From contig NZ_CP134609.1 of the NCBI RefSeq assembly GCF_031844705.1, positions 2,108,001-2,172,000 of the forward strand: a stretch of DNA of 64,000 nt, in the 5' to 3' direction. The notes below the pieces were generated by a model that saw nothing but the letters and a program-made list of their open reading frames with translations, searched no databases and was not told the DNA's origin. Every line of letters starts with the position of its first letter. Within the stretch, counting starts at the first letter, position 1. Source of the DNA: Streptomyces sp. ITFR-16 (GTDB taxonomy: Bacteria > Actinomycetota > Actinomycetes > Streptomycetales > Streptomycetaceae). A program made the position numbers and the translations under genes. Shown piece after piece: positions 27,996 to 37,100 of this stretch.

Positions 27996-29306
27996 TCAGG
28001 TGATCTTGACCGGGTTGACGACATCGGCAACCAGGACGAGCAGGGTGAAGCAGATGAAGACCCCGGCGACCACATAGGCGACGGGCATCAGCTTCGCGAC
28101 GTCGAACGGGCCGGGGTCGGGGCGCTTGAAGATCCGCGCCGAGTGCCGGCGCAGCGCCTCCCACAGCGCCCCCGCGATGTGGCCGCCGTCGAGCGGAAGC
28201 AGCGGCAGCATGTTGAAGAGGAAGAGCGAGAGGTTGAAGCCGGCGAGCAGGAACAGCATCATCGCGACCTGGTTCTCCGCCGGTACGTCCAGCGTCATCA
28301 CCTCGCCGCCGATGCGGGCCGCGCCGACGACGCCCACCGGGGAGTCGGCGGCCCGCTCGCCGTCCGAGAAGGCCGCGTTCCACAGGGCCGGGATCTTGGA
28401 CGGGAGGGCGACGATGGAGTCGACGCCGTTCTCGATCATGTCGCCCATGCGGACGACCGAGTCACCGAAGGAGAGCGGGACGATCTCCGTCTGCGCCGCG
28501 AAGCCGAGGTAGCCGGCGGAGACGAACTTCCCGGGGATCACCTCGCCGTCGGAGTCCTTCTTCGCCACCGCGTTCTTCATGAGCACGGGGTGCAGCTCGA
28601 CTTCCCGGCCGTCGCGCACGACCGTGATGGTGGCGGGGCCGATCGTGTCGCGGATGCGGTCGGAGAGCACGGACCACTTGTCGACCTTCTGGCCGTCGAA
28701 GGCGACGATCCTGTCGCCGACCTTGAGTCCGGCGGCCTGCGCGGGCGAGACCGGGTCGGACTTCTCGCAGGTGTCGCGCTTCTCGTTCTGCGAGATCACG
28801 CACTTCTGGACGCCCGCGACCTCGGTCGTCTGCGTCTGGAAGCCGAAGGTCATCGCCACACCGAGGAAGATCGCCACGGCCAGGACCAGATTCATGAAGG
28901 GTCCGGCGAACATGACGATCACGCGCTTCCACGGCTTGCGCGTGTAGAAGAGCCGCTTCTCGTCGCCCGGTTCCAGCTCCTCGAAGGCGGCGGATCTGGC
29001 GTCCTCGATCATGCCCCGCCACGGCGAGGTGGACCGTGCCTCCAGCCGGCCGTCCGGTCCGGGCGGGAACATCCCGATCATGCGGATGTAGCCGCCGGCC
29101 GGGATGGCCTTGATCCCGTACTCCGTGTCGCCCTTCTTGCGCGACCAGAGCGTGGGGCCGAAGCCGACCATGTACTGCGGGACGCGGATGCCGAAGAGCT
29201 TCGCGGTCGACAGGTGGCCCAGCTCGTGCCAGGCGATGGAGAACAGCAGGCCGAAGACGAAGACGGCGATGCCGAGCACCGTCAGCAGGATCGTGCTCGT
29301 ACTCAT
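27996..29306 (-). CDS. Site-2 intramembrane metalloprotease (RseP/M50 family)
   Basis: This 436-residue membrane protease has the zinc motif HELGH in the first transmembrane segment ([19 protein letters not shown]) and the conserved [20 protein letters not shown], followed by [17 protein letters not shown] domain covers about residues 190-270 ([20 protein letters not shown]). The second active-site motif [13 protein letters not shown] supplies the third zinc ligand Asp. Such proteases cut anti-sigma factors or other single-pass membrane proteins within the bilayer. The substrate is unknown here. The start overlaps the dxr stop by 4 bases. Confidence 0.94.
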   Translation of the reverse strand: MSTSTILLTVLGIAVFVFGLLFSIAWHELGHLSTAKLFGIRVPQYMVGFGPTLWSRKKGDTEYGIKAIPAGGYIRMIGMFPPGPDGRLEARSTSPWRGMIEDARSAAFEELEPGDEKRLFYTRKPWKRVIVMFAGPFMNLVLAVAIFLGVAMTFGFQTQTTEVAGVQKCVISQNEKRDTCEKSDPVSPAQAAGLKVGDRIVAFDGQKVDKWSVLSDRIRDTIGPATITVVRDGREVELHPVLMKNAVAKKDSDGEVIPGKFVSAGYLGFAAQTEIVPLSFGDSVVRMGDMIENGVDSIVALPSKIPALWNAAFSDGERAADSPVGVVGAARIGGEVMTLDVPAENQVAMMLFLLAGFNLSLFLFNMLPLLPLDGGHIAGALWEALRRHSARIFKRPDPGPFDVAKLMPVAYVVAGVFICFTLLVLVADVVNPVKIT

Positions 29307-30556
29307 GCGCGTGCCTCCGCGGTGGCCTTGGCCGAGAGTTCCCGGGCCCGGGTCCGCGCCCAGGTCTCCGCTTCAAGGACGTCCGCGACCGTGAGAGAAG
29401 TTCCCGACCGGGGCGTTCCGTGTTCGTTCACCACCGCCGTGACGGTGTCCATGATGCCGTTGAAGGCCAGCCGTCCGTCGAGGAACGCGTCCACGCACTC
29501 CTCGTTCGCGGCGTTGAACACCGCCGGTGCGGTGCCGCCCAGCGTGCCCACGTGCCGGGCGAGACCGACGGACGGGAAGGCCTCGGTGTCCAGCGGGAAG
29601 AACTCCCAGCTGGAGGCCTTCGTCCAGTCGAAGGCGGGGGCCGCGTCCGGGACCCGCTGCGGCCAGCCGAGCCCGATGGCGATGGGTCCGCCCATGTCGG
29701 GCGGGGTGGCCTGGGCGAGGGTGGAGCCGTCCGTGTACTCCACCATGGAGTGGACGTAGGACTGGGGGTGGACCACGACCTCGATCCGGTCGAAGGGGAT
29801 GTCGTAGAGGAGGTGCGCCTCGATGACTTCGAGTCCCTTGTTGACCAGGGTGGCCGAGTTGACGGTGATGACCGGGCCCATGGCCCAGGTCGGGTGGGCG
29901 AGTGCCTGCTCCCTCGTCACGTTCTCCAGCTCGTCGCGGGTGCGTCCCCGGAACGGGCCGCCGGACGCGGTGACGACGAGCCGGCGCACATCGGCGCGCT
30001 TGCCGGCCGCGAGCGCCTGGAAGAGCGCGGCGTGCTCCGAGTCGACCGGGATGATCTGCCCCGGCGCGGCCAGCGCCTTGACGAGGGGGCCGCCGACGAT
30101 CAGCGACTCCTTGTTGGCGAGCGCCAGGGTGCGGCCCGCCTTCAGCGCGGCCAGCGTGGGCGCCAGCCCGATCGAGCCGGTGATCCCGTTCAGCACGGTG
30201 TGGCAGTCGCTGCCGGCCAGCTCGGTGGCCGCGTCGGGCCCGGCGAGGATCTCGGGCAGCGGCTCGGCCGTCCCGTACTCGTGCCGCAGGGCCTCGCGCA
30301 GGGCCGGTACGGCCTCGGGCGAGGCGACGGCGACCGTACGGACCTTGAGCAGGCGGGCCTGCTCGGCGAGGAGGCCGACCCGGCCGCCGGCCGCGGACAG
30401 CGCGGTCACGCGGAAGCGGTCGGGGTTGCGCAGCACCAGGTCGATGGCCTGGGTGCCGATGGACCCGGTGGAGCCGAGGATGACGAGATCCCGGCGGCCT
30501 TCCACGGCGTCGAAGACGAGGTGCGGGTCGGCGAGGGGGGCAGGACTGTCGCTCAT
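29303..30556 (-). CDS. dxr: 1-deoxy-D-xylulose 5-phosphate reductoisomerase
   Basis: The 417-residue enzyme converts DXP to MEP using NADPH, the first committed MEP-pathway step. I start at the ATG at 30556 ([14 protein letters not shown]). Another ATG three codons upstream (30565) is equally possible. The NADPH site is [18 protein letters not shown], and metal and substrate motifs include [23 protein letters not shown] and [10 protein letters not shown]. It is followed directly by the protease gene and ispG, so two MEP genes share this locus. Confidence 0.96.
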   Translation of the reverse strand: MSDSPAPLADPHLVFDAVEGRRDLVILGSTGSIGTQAIDLVLRNPDRFRVTALSAAGGRVGLLAEQARLLKVRTVAVASPEAVPALREALRHEYGTAEPLPEILAGPDAATELAGSDCHTVLNGITGSIGLAPTLAALKAGRTLALANKESLIVGGPLVKALAAPGQIIPVDSEHAALFQALAAGKRADVRRLVVTASGGPFRGRTRDELENVTREQALAHPTWAMGPVITVNSATLVNKGLEVIEAHLLYDIPFDRIEVVVHPQSYVHSMVEYTDGSTLAQATPPDMGGPIAIGLGWPQRVPDAAPAFDWTKASSWEFFPLDTEAFPSVGLARHVGTLGGTAPAVFNAANEECVDAFLDGRLAFNGIMDTVTAVVNEHGTPRSGTSLTVADVLEAETWARTRARELSAKATAEARA

Positions 30557-30639
30557 GGCCCCCATTGTTGCCGCTTCCGGCGCGGCTGTGGACAGGGCGT
30601 CCCGTGTGCCGGGTCGTGGCGTCCGGCTCATGCGGGGGC

Positions 30640-31401
30640 TCAGCCCCCGGCCGCGCGGAACTTCGCCCACTGGGCGGCCATGATCTCGGGCGGTACGCCC
30701 CCGATGTCCTCGGTGGAGGTGATCTCCCCCCGGAAGGCGAGCGTGGTGGAGCCGGAGCGGACGACGGTGAGGTACTCGTACAGCTTCTTCTCCCCCTTCA
30801 CGTCGAGGAGGGTGAAGCGGTACGCCTTCGCCTCGTCGGCCTCGGAGGCGAAGGCGGGGGCCTTGGCCGGCTCGACCTTCAGGTACTTCGCACGGGCGAC
30901 GGCCCGCTCCTCGGTGAACCCGCCGGCGCAGTCCCTGCCCGCCTTGGCGAGTGCCTTCATCACGGTGGCGGCGCCCCCGTCGCGGTAGCTGCGCAGGGTG
31001 ATGTCCACGGTGAGGCCGAGCAGCTCGTCGGGGACGTCGGCCTTGCGCTGGACCTGGGCGGCGGGGTCCGGGTCGGCGACGTCACCGGCGAGGCTGACGA
31101 GGGGCTGGCAGCCGGCCGGGGCGGCGGTGTAGCCGTCGCCGAGCGGGCTGTCGAGGACGTACTCGGACGCCGTGTACGGGCCGATCCTCTCGCCGTCGCC
31201 GAAGGCGGCGGCCCGCAGCCGGGCCTCGGTGCGGGCCGCCGGTCCCGAGGGCTTCGCGGAGGATGCGGCCGGCGCCTTGGCGTCCTTGCCCGTGCCGCTG
31301 TCGCCGCCGCCGCAGGCGGACGCGCCCAGGAGCGTCGCGGCCGCGATCCCGGTGGCCGCGAGCCGGCGCCGTCGGCGCCGCTGGTCCCTCACCCCGTGCA
31401 T
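30640..31401 (-). CDS. Putative lipoprotein
   Basis: I start at the ATG at 31401, giving 253 residues. A strongly basic n-region (RDQRRRRRRLAATGIAAATL) leads to a lipobox LGASAC followed by a Gly/Ser/Ala linker. The mature domain has a LGDGYTAAPAGCQPLVSLAG stretch with later paired Cys (GRDCAGGF), so one extracytoplasmic disulfide is likely. I recognise no enzymatic family. It resembles streptomycete extracytoplasmic sensor or scaffold lipoproteins. It lies upstream of dxr on the same strand. Confidence 0.82.
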   Translation of the reverse strand: MHGVRDQRRRRRRLAATGIAAATLLGASACGGGDSGTGKDAKAPAASSAKPSGPAARTEARLRAAAFGDGERIGPYTASEYVLDSPLGDGYTAAPAGCQPLVSLAGDVADPDPAAQVQRKADVPDELLGLTVDITLRSYRDGGAATVMKALAKAGRDCAGGFTEERAVARAKYLKVEPAKAPAFASEADEAKAYRFTLLDVKGEKKLYEYLTVVRSGSTTLAFRGEITSTEDIGGVPPEIMAAQWAKFRAAGG

Positions 31402-31449
31402 GCCTGTCCCCAATCCCCTGATGTGCTGACGTGCTGATGTGGCGGTGTC

Positions 31450-31944
31450 TCAGAAGTGCGTGGTCACGCCGAACGCCCGGCGGAGCTGCGCCATGTCGTG
31501 CAGGTCCTGCGGGCGGGGCTCGTACCCCTGGTGGAAGTCGATCTGCCGCTGGGCCGAGAGGCAGCGTACGGGCGTGCCGCCGATGGTGCCGGTGACGAAG
31601 CACTCCGCCGGGTAGTGGAACGGCTCCTGCGGGTCGGGCGACGACTGGACCGCCGAGCCGTCGGGGGCGAACCGCAGCGGATGCAGGTCGATGTCGGGCC
31701 CCGACGGGTGGCTGAGGACGAAGCGCACCGGGCGCCAGTCCAGGGTCTCGGTCCAGCCTGCCGCCGTCAGCGCCGCGACCGCGGCCGGTTCCTGCTCCTC
31801 GCGGTGCAGCAGGTCGAGGTCCCCGTGGACACGGGTCTCCTCGCCGAGCAGGGCGTCGATGCCCCAGCCGCCCGCGATCACGACGTCCGCTCCGGCCTCG
31901 CGGAGCAGCGCGAGGACGGACAGCACGTCGGCGGCGGAGATCAT
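31450..31944 (-). CDS. Nucleotidyltransferase, lincosamide/aminoglycoside-type
   Basis: The 164-residue protein has VVIAGGWGIDALLGEETRVH followed by GDLDLLHREE, matching the LnuA/ANT(2'')-type nucleotidyltransferase core (GGWGxDALxG, then DxD). The third acidic position is probably in SGPDIDLHPLRF. Family members transfer AMP to antibiotics such as lincosamides or aminoglycosides. Here it may be an intrinsic resistance enzyme or act on a native metabolite, which sequence alone cannot decide. It lies 10 bases after aroA on the same strand. Confidence 0.85.
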   Translation of the reverse strand: MISAADVLSVLALLREAGADVVIAGGWGIDALLGEETRVHGDLDLLHREEQEPAAVAALTAAGWTETLDWRPVRFVLSHPSGPDIDLHPLRFAPDGSAVQSSPDPQEPFHYPAECFVTGTIGGTPVRCLSAQRQIDFHQGYEPRPQDLHDMAQLRRAFGVTTHF

Positions 31945-31954
31945 GGGGCGGAGC

Positions 31955-33226
31955 CTATCGCCCCGTACCGGCCCCGGTCCGGCCGTCGGGGAGACCGGCG
32001 AAGGCGGCGAACTCCTCGTGGAACTCGGGGAAGGTCTTCCGTACGCAGCCGGGGTCGTCGAAGGTGATGCCGGGGGTGCGCAGGCCGGTGACGGCGAACG
32101 ACATCACGATGCGGTGGTCGCCGTGGGTCTCGATCTCCACCGGCTTCGGGGTGCCCGGCCGGATCTCGATCCAGTCGGGTCCGGTGGTGACCGTGATGCC
32201 CATGCGCCGCAGGTTCTGCGCGCACGCCTCCAGCCGGTCGCACTCCTTGACCCGGGTGTTGCCGACGTCCTCGATGCGTACGGGCCCCGAGGCGAAGGGC
32301 GCGAGGGCGGCCAGGGTCGGCATGGTGTCGGAGATGTCGCGCATGTTGACGGTCAGGCCGCGCAGTTCACCGGTGGAGCGGACAGTGGTGGAGCCGGCCG
32401 TCATGTCCACCCGCGCGCCCATGCGGCCGAGGACGTCGACGAACCGCAGGTCGCCCTGGAGGGCGTCGCGGCCGAGCCCGGGGACGGTGACCTCGCGGCC
32501 GGTGAGGGCCGCCGCCGCGAAGAAGTAGCCGGCCGTGGAGGCGTCGGGTTCGACGGCGTACTCCGTGGCCCGGTAGCCGCCGGGCGCCACCGTGAAGACG
32601 GCGTCGCCGGGGCCGCCCCGGGTGACCTCGGCGCCGAAGCTCCGCATCATGGCGAGGGTGATCTCGATGTAGGGCGCCGAGACCAGGTCGGTGACCGTGA
32701 TCCGCAGCCCGGTCTCCGTCAGCGGTCCGAGCATCAGCAGCGCGGTGAGGTACTGGCTGGACTGCCCGGCGTCCAGGGTCAGCTCGCCGCCCTTGATGCC
32801 GGCGGCCTCGATGCGCAGCGGGTGGTGGCCCTCGGCCTCCTCGTGGCGCAGGTCGACGCCGAGCGTGCGCAGGGCCTCGGTGAGCGGGGCGAGGGGGCGG
32901 CGGCGCATCTGCGCGGAGGCGTCGAAGCGGTAGCTGCCGCGGGCGCCGGCCGCCGCGAGGGTGGGCAGGAACCGGGCGGTGGTGGCCCCGTCGCGGCAGT
33001 AGACGTCGGCCTCGGGGGCGGCGGGCCCGGACGGGCGCCCGGTGAGGTGCCAGCGGTCCGGCTCCCGCGCCACCCGGTAGCCGAGTGCGGTGAGACCGGC
33101 GGCGAAGCCCTCGGTGTCGTCCGAGCTCAGGGGGCGTACGAGCGTGCTGTCGCCGTTCGCGGCGGCGGCCAGGAAGAGGGCGCGCGCGGTGACGGACTTG
33201 GAACCGGGGACATGGATGACGGTCAC
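31955..33226 (-). CDS. aroA: 3-phosphoshikimate 1-carboxyvinyltransferase (EPSP synthase)
   Basis: The 423-residue enzyme joins phosphoenolpyruvate to shikimate 3-phosphate. GTG start at 33226. The N-terminal VIHVPGSKSVTARALFLAAA binds shikimate phosphate. CRDGATTARFLPTLAA is a slightly divergent form of the usual NSGTTMR/GNAGTAMRF loop. Later SSQYLTALLMLGPLT, EPDASTAGYFFAAAAL and the C-terminal GDHRIVMSFAVTGLRTPGIT are diagnostic. It stands apart from other shikimate genes. Streptomycetes often have more than one aroA-like gene, and the PEP-loop divergence leaves open a change in inhibitor sensitivity. Confidence 0.92.
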   Translation of the reverse strand: MTVIHVPGSKSVTARALFLAAAANGDSTLVRPLSSDDTEGFAAGLTALGYRVAREPDRWHLTGRPSGPAAPEADVYCRDGATTARFLPTLAAAGARGSYRFDASAQMRRRPLAPLTEALRTLGVDLRHEEAEGHHPLRIEAAGIKGGELTLDAGQSSQYLTALLMLGPLTETGLRITVTDLVSAPYIEITLAMMRSFGAEVTRGGPGDAVFTVAPGGYRATEYAVEPDASTAGYFFAAAALTGREVTVPGLGRDALQGDLRFVDVLGRMGARVDMTAGSTTVRSTGELRGLTVNMRDISDTMPTLAALAPFASGPVRIEDVGNTRVKECDRLEACAQNLRRMGITVTTGPDWIEIRPGTPKPVEIETHGDHRIVMSFAVTGLRTPGITFDDPGCVRKTFPEFHEEFAAFAGLPDGRTGAGTGR

Positions 33227-33255
33227 GCTTCCTCATCCTGCCGTGCCCCGGCACT

Positions 33256-33298
33256 CGGCGGCGGGGCGCGTCCATCGACTGGACGTGCCCCGCCGCCG
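33256..33298 (-). terminator. Terminator of the acyl-CoA dehydrogenase gene
   Basis: A nearly continuous 19-bp stem (33256-33274 with 33280-33298, one G.T pair) with a 5-base loop lies 11 bases beyond the stop at 33310. Confidence 0.8.
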
Positions 33299-33309
33299 GG
33301 TGCCGGGGT

Positions 33310-35262
33310 TCAGGTTCGGCGGATGGGACGGTGGACGTTGTCCCGGGCGGAGGGGCCGGGGGTGGCGTCGGCGATCCACGGGCCGTCGCCGCTCGGGTCG
33401 ACGACGCCCTCCTCCAGCCAGGTGTACGTGCCGGACAGGACGCCGTCGACGACGCGCCGGTCGAGGTCGTCGGTGTTGGACCAGAGCCGGGTGAAGAGTT
33501 CCTCGGCCCGGATGCGGGACTGCCGGCAGAAGGCGTCGGCCAGTTGGTACGCCTCGCGGCCGTGGTCGCCCTCCGAGCGCAGGAGTTCGGCCCGGACGCA
33601 GGCCGCGCTCATCGCGAAGAGCTCCGCGCCGATGTCGACGATCCGGCCGAGGAAGCCCTGCTTGGTCTCCATCCGGCCCTGCCAGCGCGACATGGCGTAG
33701 AAGGTGGAGCGGGCCAGTTTGCGCGAGGCGCGTTCGACGTAGCGCAGATGCGTGGCCAGATCCGTGTGCCCGGCCGGGTGGAACTCGGCGTACGTGCGCG
33801 GGAGCTGTCCGGGTCCGGTGACGAGCCCCGGCAGCCACTTGGCGTAGAAGCCGGCCGCGTTGGCGCCCGCCTTCGCCTTGGCGGAGAGCGGCTTGTCGGG
33901 GTCGATGATGTCGCCCGCGACCTTCAGATGGGCATCGACCGCCTCGCGCGCGATCAGCAGGTGCATGATCTCCGTCGAGCCCTCGAAGATCCGGTTGATC
34001 CGCATGTCGCGGAGCATCTGCTCGGCGGGCACGGCCCGTTCGCCGCGGGCGGCGAGGGAGTCGGCGGTCTCGAAGCCGCGGCCGCCCCGGATCTGGACGA
34101 GTTCGTCGGCGATCAGGCAGCCCATCTCGGAGCCGTACAGCTTGGCGAGCGCCGCCTCGATCCGGATGTCGTTGCGGTTCTCGTCCGCCATCTGCGAGGC
34201 GAGGTCCACCACGGCTTCGAGGGCGAAGGTGGTCGCCGCGATGAAGGAGATCTTGGCGCCGACGGCTTCGTGCCGGGCGACCGGGCGGCCCCACTGCTCA
34301 CGGACGGCCGACCACTCGCGGGCGATCTTCAGGCACCACTTGCCGGAGCCGACGCACATGGCGGGCAGGGAGAGCCGGCCCGTGTTGAGGGTGGTGAGCG
34401 CGATCTTGAGTCCGGCGCCCTCGGGGCCGATGCGGTTGGCGGCGGGGACGCGCACCTGGTGGAAGCGGGTGACGCCGTTCTCGATGCCGCGCAGGCCCAT
34501 GAAGGCGTTGCGGTTCTCCACGGTGATGCCCGGGGCGTCGGCCTCGACGACGAACGCGGTGATGCCGCCCTTGTGCCCTTCGGACTTGGGGACCCGGGCC
34601 ATGACGACGAGCAGATCGGCGACGACCCCGTTGGTCGTCCAGAGCTTCACCCCGTCCAGGACGTAGTCGTCCCCGTCCGGGACGGCGGAGGTGGCCAGCC
34701 GGGCCGGGTCGGAGCCGACGTCCGGCTCGGTCAGGAGGAACGCCGAGATGTCGGTACGGGCCAGCCGGGGCAGGAAGGCGTCCTTCTGCTCCTGGCTGCC
34801 GAAGACCTTCAGCGGCTGGGGGACGCCGATGGACTGGTGCGCGGAGAGCAGGGCGCCGATCGCCGGGCTGGCGGAGCCGACGAGGGCGAGGGCCCGGTTG
34901 TAGTAGACCTGGGTCAGCCCGAGACCGCCGTACTTGACGTCGATCTTCATGCCGAGCGCGCCGAGTTGCTTGAGCCCGTCGACCACGTCGTCGGGGATCC
35001 GGGCCTCGCGCTCGATCGCCGCGCCGTCGATCCTCGTCTCGCAGAACTCCCGCAGCCGGGAGAGGAACTCCTCGCCGCGCCGGACGTCCTCGCCGGCGGG
35101 CAGCGGGTGCGGGTGGATCAGGTCGAGGCGGAAGCGGCCGAGGAACAGTTCCTTGGCGAAACTGGGTTTGTGCCAGTCCTGCTCACGCGCGTCCTCGGCC
35201 ACCTGGCGCGCTTCGCGCTCGGAGACCTTGGGCGTGTGCTGTTGTGCGGATGGTGCGGACAT
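33310..35262 (-). CDS. Long-form acyl-CoA dehydrogenase
   Basis: I start at the ATG at 35262 (MSAPSAQQHTPKVSEREARQ) with AGGTGAG upstream. At 650 residues it is much longer than ordinary 380-residue acyl-CoA dehydrogenases. The catalytic core has FLLTEPDVGSDPARLATSA, KLWTTNGVVADLLVVMARVP, and the FAD/substrate segment INRIFEGSTEIMHLL with the usual catalytic Glu. A C-terminal extension of about 170 residues (with TKQGFLGRIVDIGAELFAMS) matches the long actinobacterial type. It should oxidise an acyl-CoA in beta-oxidation, with FAD as cofactor. The preferred chain is unknown. Confidence 0.92.
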   Translation of the reverse strand: MSAPSAQQHTPKVSEREARQVAEDAREQDWHKPSFAKELFLGRFRLDLIHPHPLPAGEDVRRGEEFLSRLREFCETRIDGAAIEREARIPDDVVDGLKQLGALGMKIDVKYGGLGLTQVYYNRALALVGSASPAIGALLSAHQSIGVPQPLKVFGSQEQKDAFLPRLARTDISAFLLTEPDVGSDPARLATSAVPDGDDYVLDGVKLWTTNGVVADLLVVMARVPKSEGHKGGITAFVVEADAPGITVENRNAFMGLRGIENGVTRFHQVRVPAANRIGPEGAGLKIALTTLNTGRLSLPAMCVGSGKWCLKIAREWSAVREQWGRPVARHEAVGAKISFIAATTFALEAVVDLASQMADENRNDIRIEAALAKLYGSEMGCLIADELVQIRGGRGFETADSLAARGERAVPAEQMLRDMRINRIFEGSTEIMHLLIAREAVDAHLKVAGDIIDPDKPLSAKAKAGANAAGFYAKWLPGLVTGPGQLPRTYAEFHPAGHTDLATHLRYVERASRKLARSTFYAMSRWQGRMETKQGFLGRIVDIGAELFAMSAACVRAELLRSEGDHGREAYQLADAFCRQSRIRAEELFTRLWSNTDDLDRRVVDGVLSGTYTWLEEGVVDPSGDGPWIADATPGPSARDNVHRPIRRT

Positions 35263-35522
35263 GAGGAGCTCACCTCGCCGCTTCGTCGGTTGGGTGGATC
35301 CGGCAGGCGCGCGGGCGGTCCGGGGATCCGTCCGCCGTGCGCACCTATCGGTTCTACTCGTCCGTATGTACCCGATTCCGGACGCCCTCACCAGCCTGCG
35401 GACGCCGATCGGGTCGGCCACCACTCCAGTGCCCGCTACCGCGTGCGGCATGCCGGAACGGCCGGAGCCCCCCGCACAGTGGGGCCCCGGCCGTCCGTCG
35501 GCCCCCGGGGGCCCGGGGGTGC

Positions 35523-36968
35523 CTAGAGCGCGAGGCCGGTGAGGACCAGGACCCGCTCGTAGGTGTAGTCGTCCATCGCGTAGCGGACGCCCTCGCGGCC
35601 GACGCCGGACTGCTTGGCGCCGCCGTACGGCATCTGGTCGGCGCGGTACGAGGGGACGTCGCCGATGATCACGCCGCCGACCTCCAGCGCGCGGTGGGCG
35701 CGGAACGCGGTCTGCAGGTCGTGGGTGAACACGCCTGCCTGGAGGCCGTACTTCGAGGAGTTGACGGCGGCGAACGCCTCGGCCTCGCCGTCGACCTTCT
35801 GCACCGAGAGGACCGGGCCGAAGACCTCCTCGGTGGCCAGGGTGACGCCGTCGGGGAGTGCGGCGAGGACGGTCGGCGCGTACGTCGAGCCGTCGCGCTT
35901 GCCGCCGGCCAGGAGCTGGGCGCCGGCCGCGACGGCCTCGTCGACCCAGGACTCGACGCGCCGCGCCGCGGCCTCGTCGACCAGCGGGCCGACGTCGGCG
36001 GCGGCGTCGGACGGGTCGCCGGTGACCTGGGCCTCGACGGCGGCGACGATCTTCGGGAGCAGCCGGTCGTGGACGGCGGCGTCCACGATGACGCGCTGGA
36101 CCGAGATGCAGGACTGGCCGCCCTGGTAGTTGGAGAAGGTCGCGATGCGGGTCGCGGCCCAGTCGAGGTCCTCATCGGAGGCCCAGTCGCCGAGGACGAC
36201 GGCCGCGCCGTTGCCGCCCAGCTCCAGGGTGCAGTGCTTGCGGGGCACCGAGTCCATGATCGAGTAGCCGACCTGGGCGGAGCCGGTGAAGGAGATGACG
36301 GGCAGCCGCTCGTCCTGGACGAGGGCGGGCATGCGGTCGTTGGGGACCGTCAGTACCGACCAGGAGCCGGCCGGCAGGTCGGTCTCGGCCAGCAGCTCGC
36401 CCAGGACCAGCGAGGAGATCGGGGTGGCGGGGGCCGGCTTGAGGATGATCGGGACGCCGACGGCGATGGCCGGGGCGACCTTGTGGGCGCTGAGGTTCAG
36501 CGGGAAGTTGAAGGGCGCGATGCCGAGGACGGTGCCGCGCGGGAAGCGGCGGGTCAGGCCGAGGCGGCCGGTGCCGCCGGCGTCGGTGTCCAGGCGCTGG
36601 GCGTCGCCGCTGTTGAAGCGGCGGGCCTCCTCGGAGGCGAAGCGGAACACGGAGACGGCCCGGCCGACCTCGCCGCGCGCCCACTTGACCGGCTTGCCGT
36701 TCTCGGCGGAGATCAGCTGGGCGATCTCCTCGGTGCGCTCGGTCAGGCGGCGGGCCACGTGGTCGAGGGCGGCGGCGCGGACATGGGCCGGGGTCGCGGC
36801 GAACTCCTCGCGCACGGCGTGCGCGGCGGCGACGGCCTCCTCGACCTGGGCCTCGGTCGGCACGCTGACGGTGCCGACGAGGCGCCCGTCCCAGGAGTTG
36901 GTGACGTCGAAGCTTTCCTCGCCGGTGGCCTCGCGGCCGGCCAGCCAGAAGGCGTGGGTGGAGGTCAT
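35523..36968 (-). CDS. NAD(P)-dependent aldehyde dehydrogenase
   Basis: This 481-residue ALDH superfamily member has the Rossmann and oxyanion region VLGIAPFNFPLNLSAHKVAP, the general base Glu in HCTLELGGNGAAVV, the nucleophile Cys in YQGGQSCISVQRVI, and the C-terminal EVFGPVLSVQKVDG and GGAKQSGVGREGVRYAM. It most resembles lactaldehyde/succinate-semialdehyde type enzymes. Lying near the PucR regulator and gabT, it is a good candidate for oxidising succinic semialdehyde from GABA, an inference from context. It lies 132 bases downstream of pucR on the same strand. Confidence 0.92.
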   Translation of the reverse strand: MTSTHAFWLAGREATGEESFDVTNSWDGRLVGTVSVPTEAQVEEAVAAAHAVREEFAATPAHVRAAALDHVARRLTERTEEIAQLISAENGKPVKWARGEVGRAVSVFRFASEEARRFNSGDAQRLDTDAGGTGRLGLTRRFPRGTVLGIAPFNFPLNLSAHKVAPAIAVGVPIILKPAPATPISSLVLGELLAETDLPAGSWSVLTVPNDRMPALVQDERLPVISFTGSAQVGYSIMDSVPRKHCTLELGGNGAAVVLGDWASDEDLDWAATRIATFSNYQGGQSCISVQRVIVDAAVHDRLLPKIVAAVEAQVTGDPSDAAADVGPLVDEAAARRVESWVDEAVAAGAQLLAGGKRDGSTYAPTVLAALPDGVTLATEEVFGPVLSVQKVDGEAEAFAAVNSSKYGLQAGVFTHDLQTAFRAHRALEVGGVIIGDVPSYRADQMPYGGAKQSGVGREGVRYAMDDYTYERVLVLTGLAL

Positions 36969-37100
36969 GGAGGTTCCGGCCCTTCGATGGCGTGGGGTGT
37001 TCCGGTCCCCACCGTAGGGCCGTACCGCCCGCCTGGCGTTTGTCCGGGGTGGAGCAGAGGCGGGCCGGGGTGCGCCGGTTTGTCGCAGGGGCGGGCGCTT

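Noticed and set aside
33331..35526. 731-codon open frame on the plus strand
   Set aside because: Antisense of the acyl-CoA dehydrogenase gene, with Gly/Asp/Val-rich composition and no recognisable motif.
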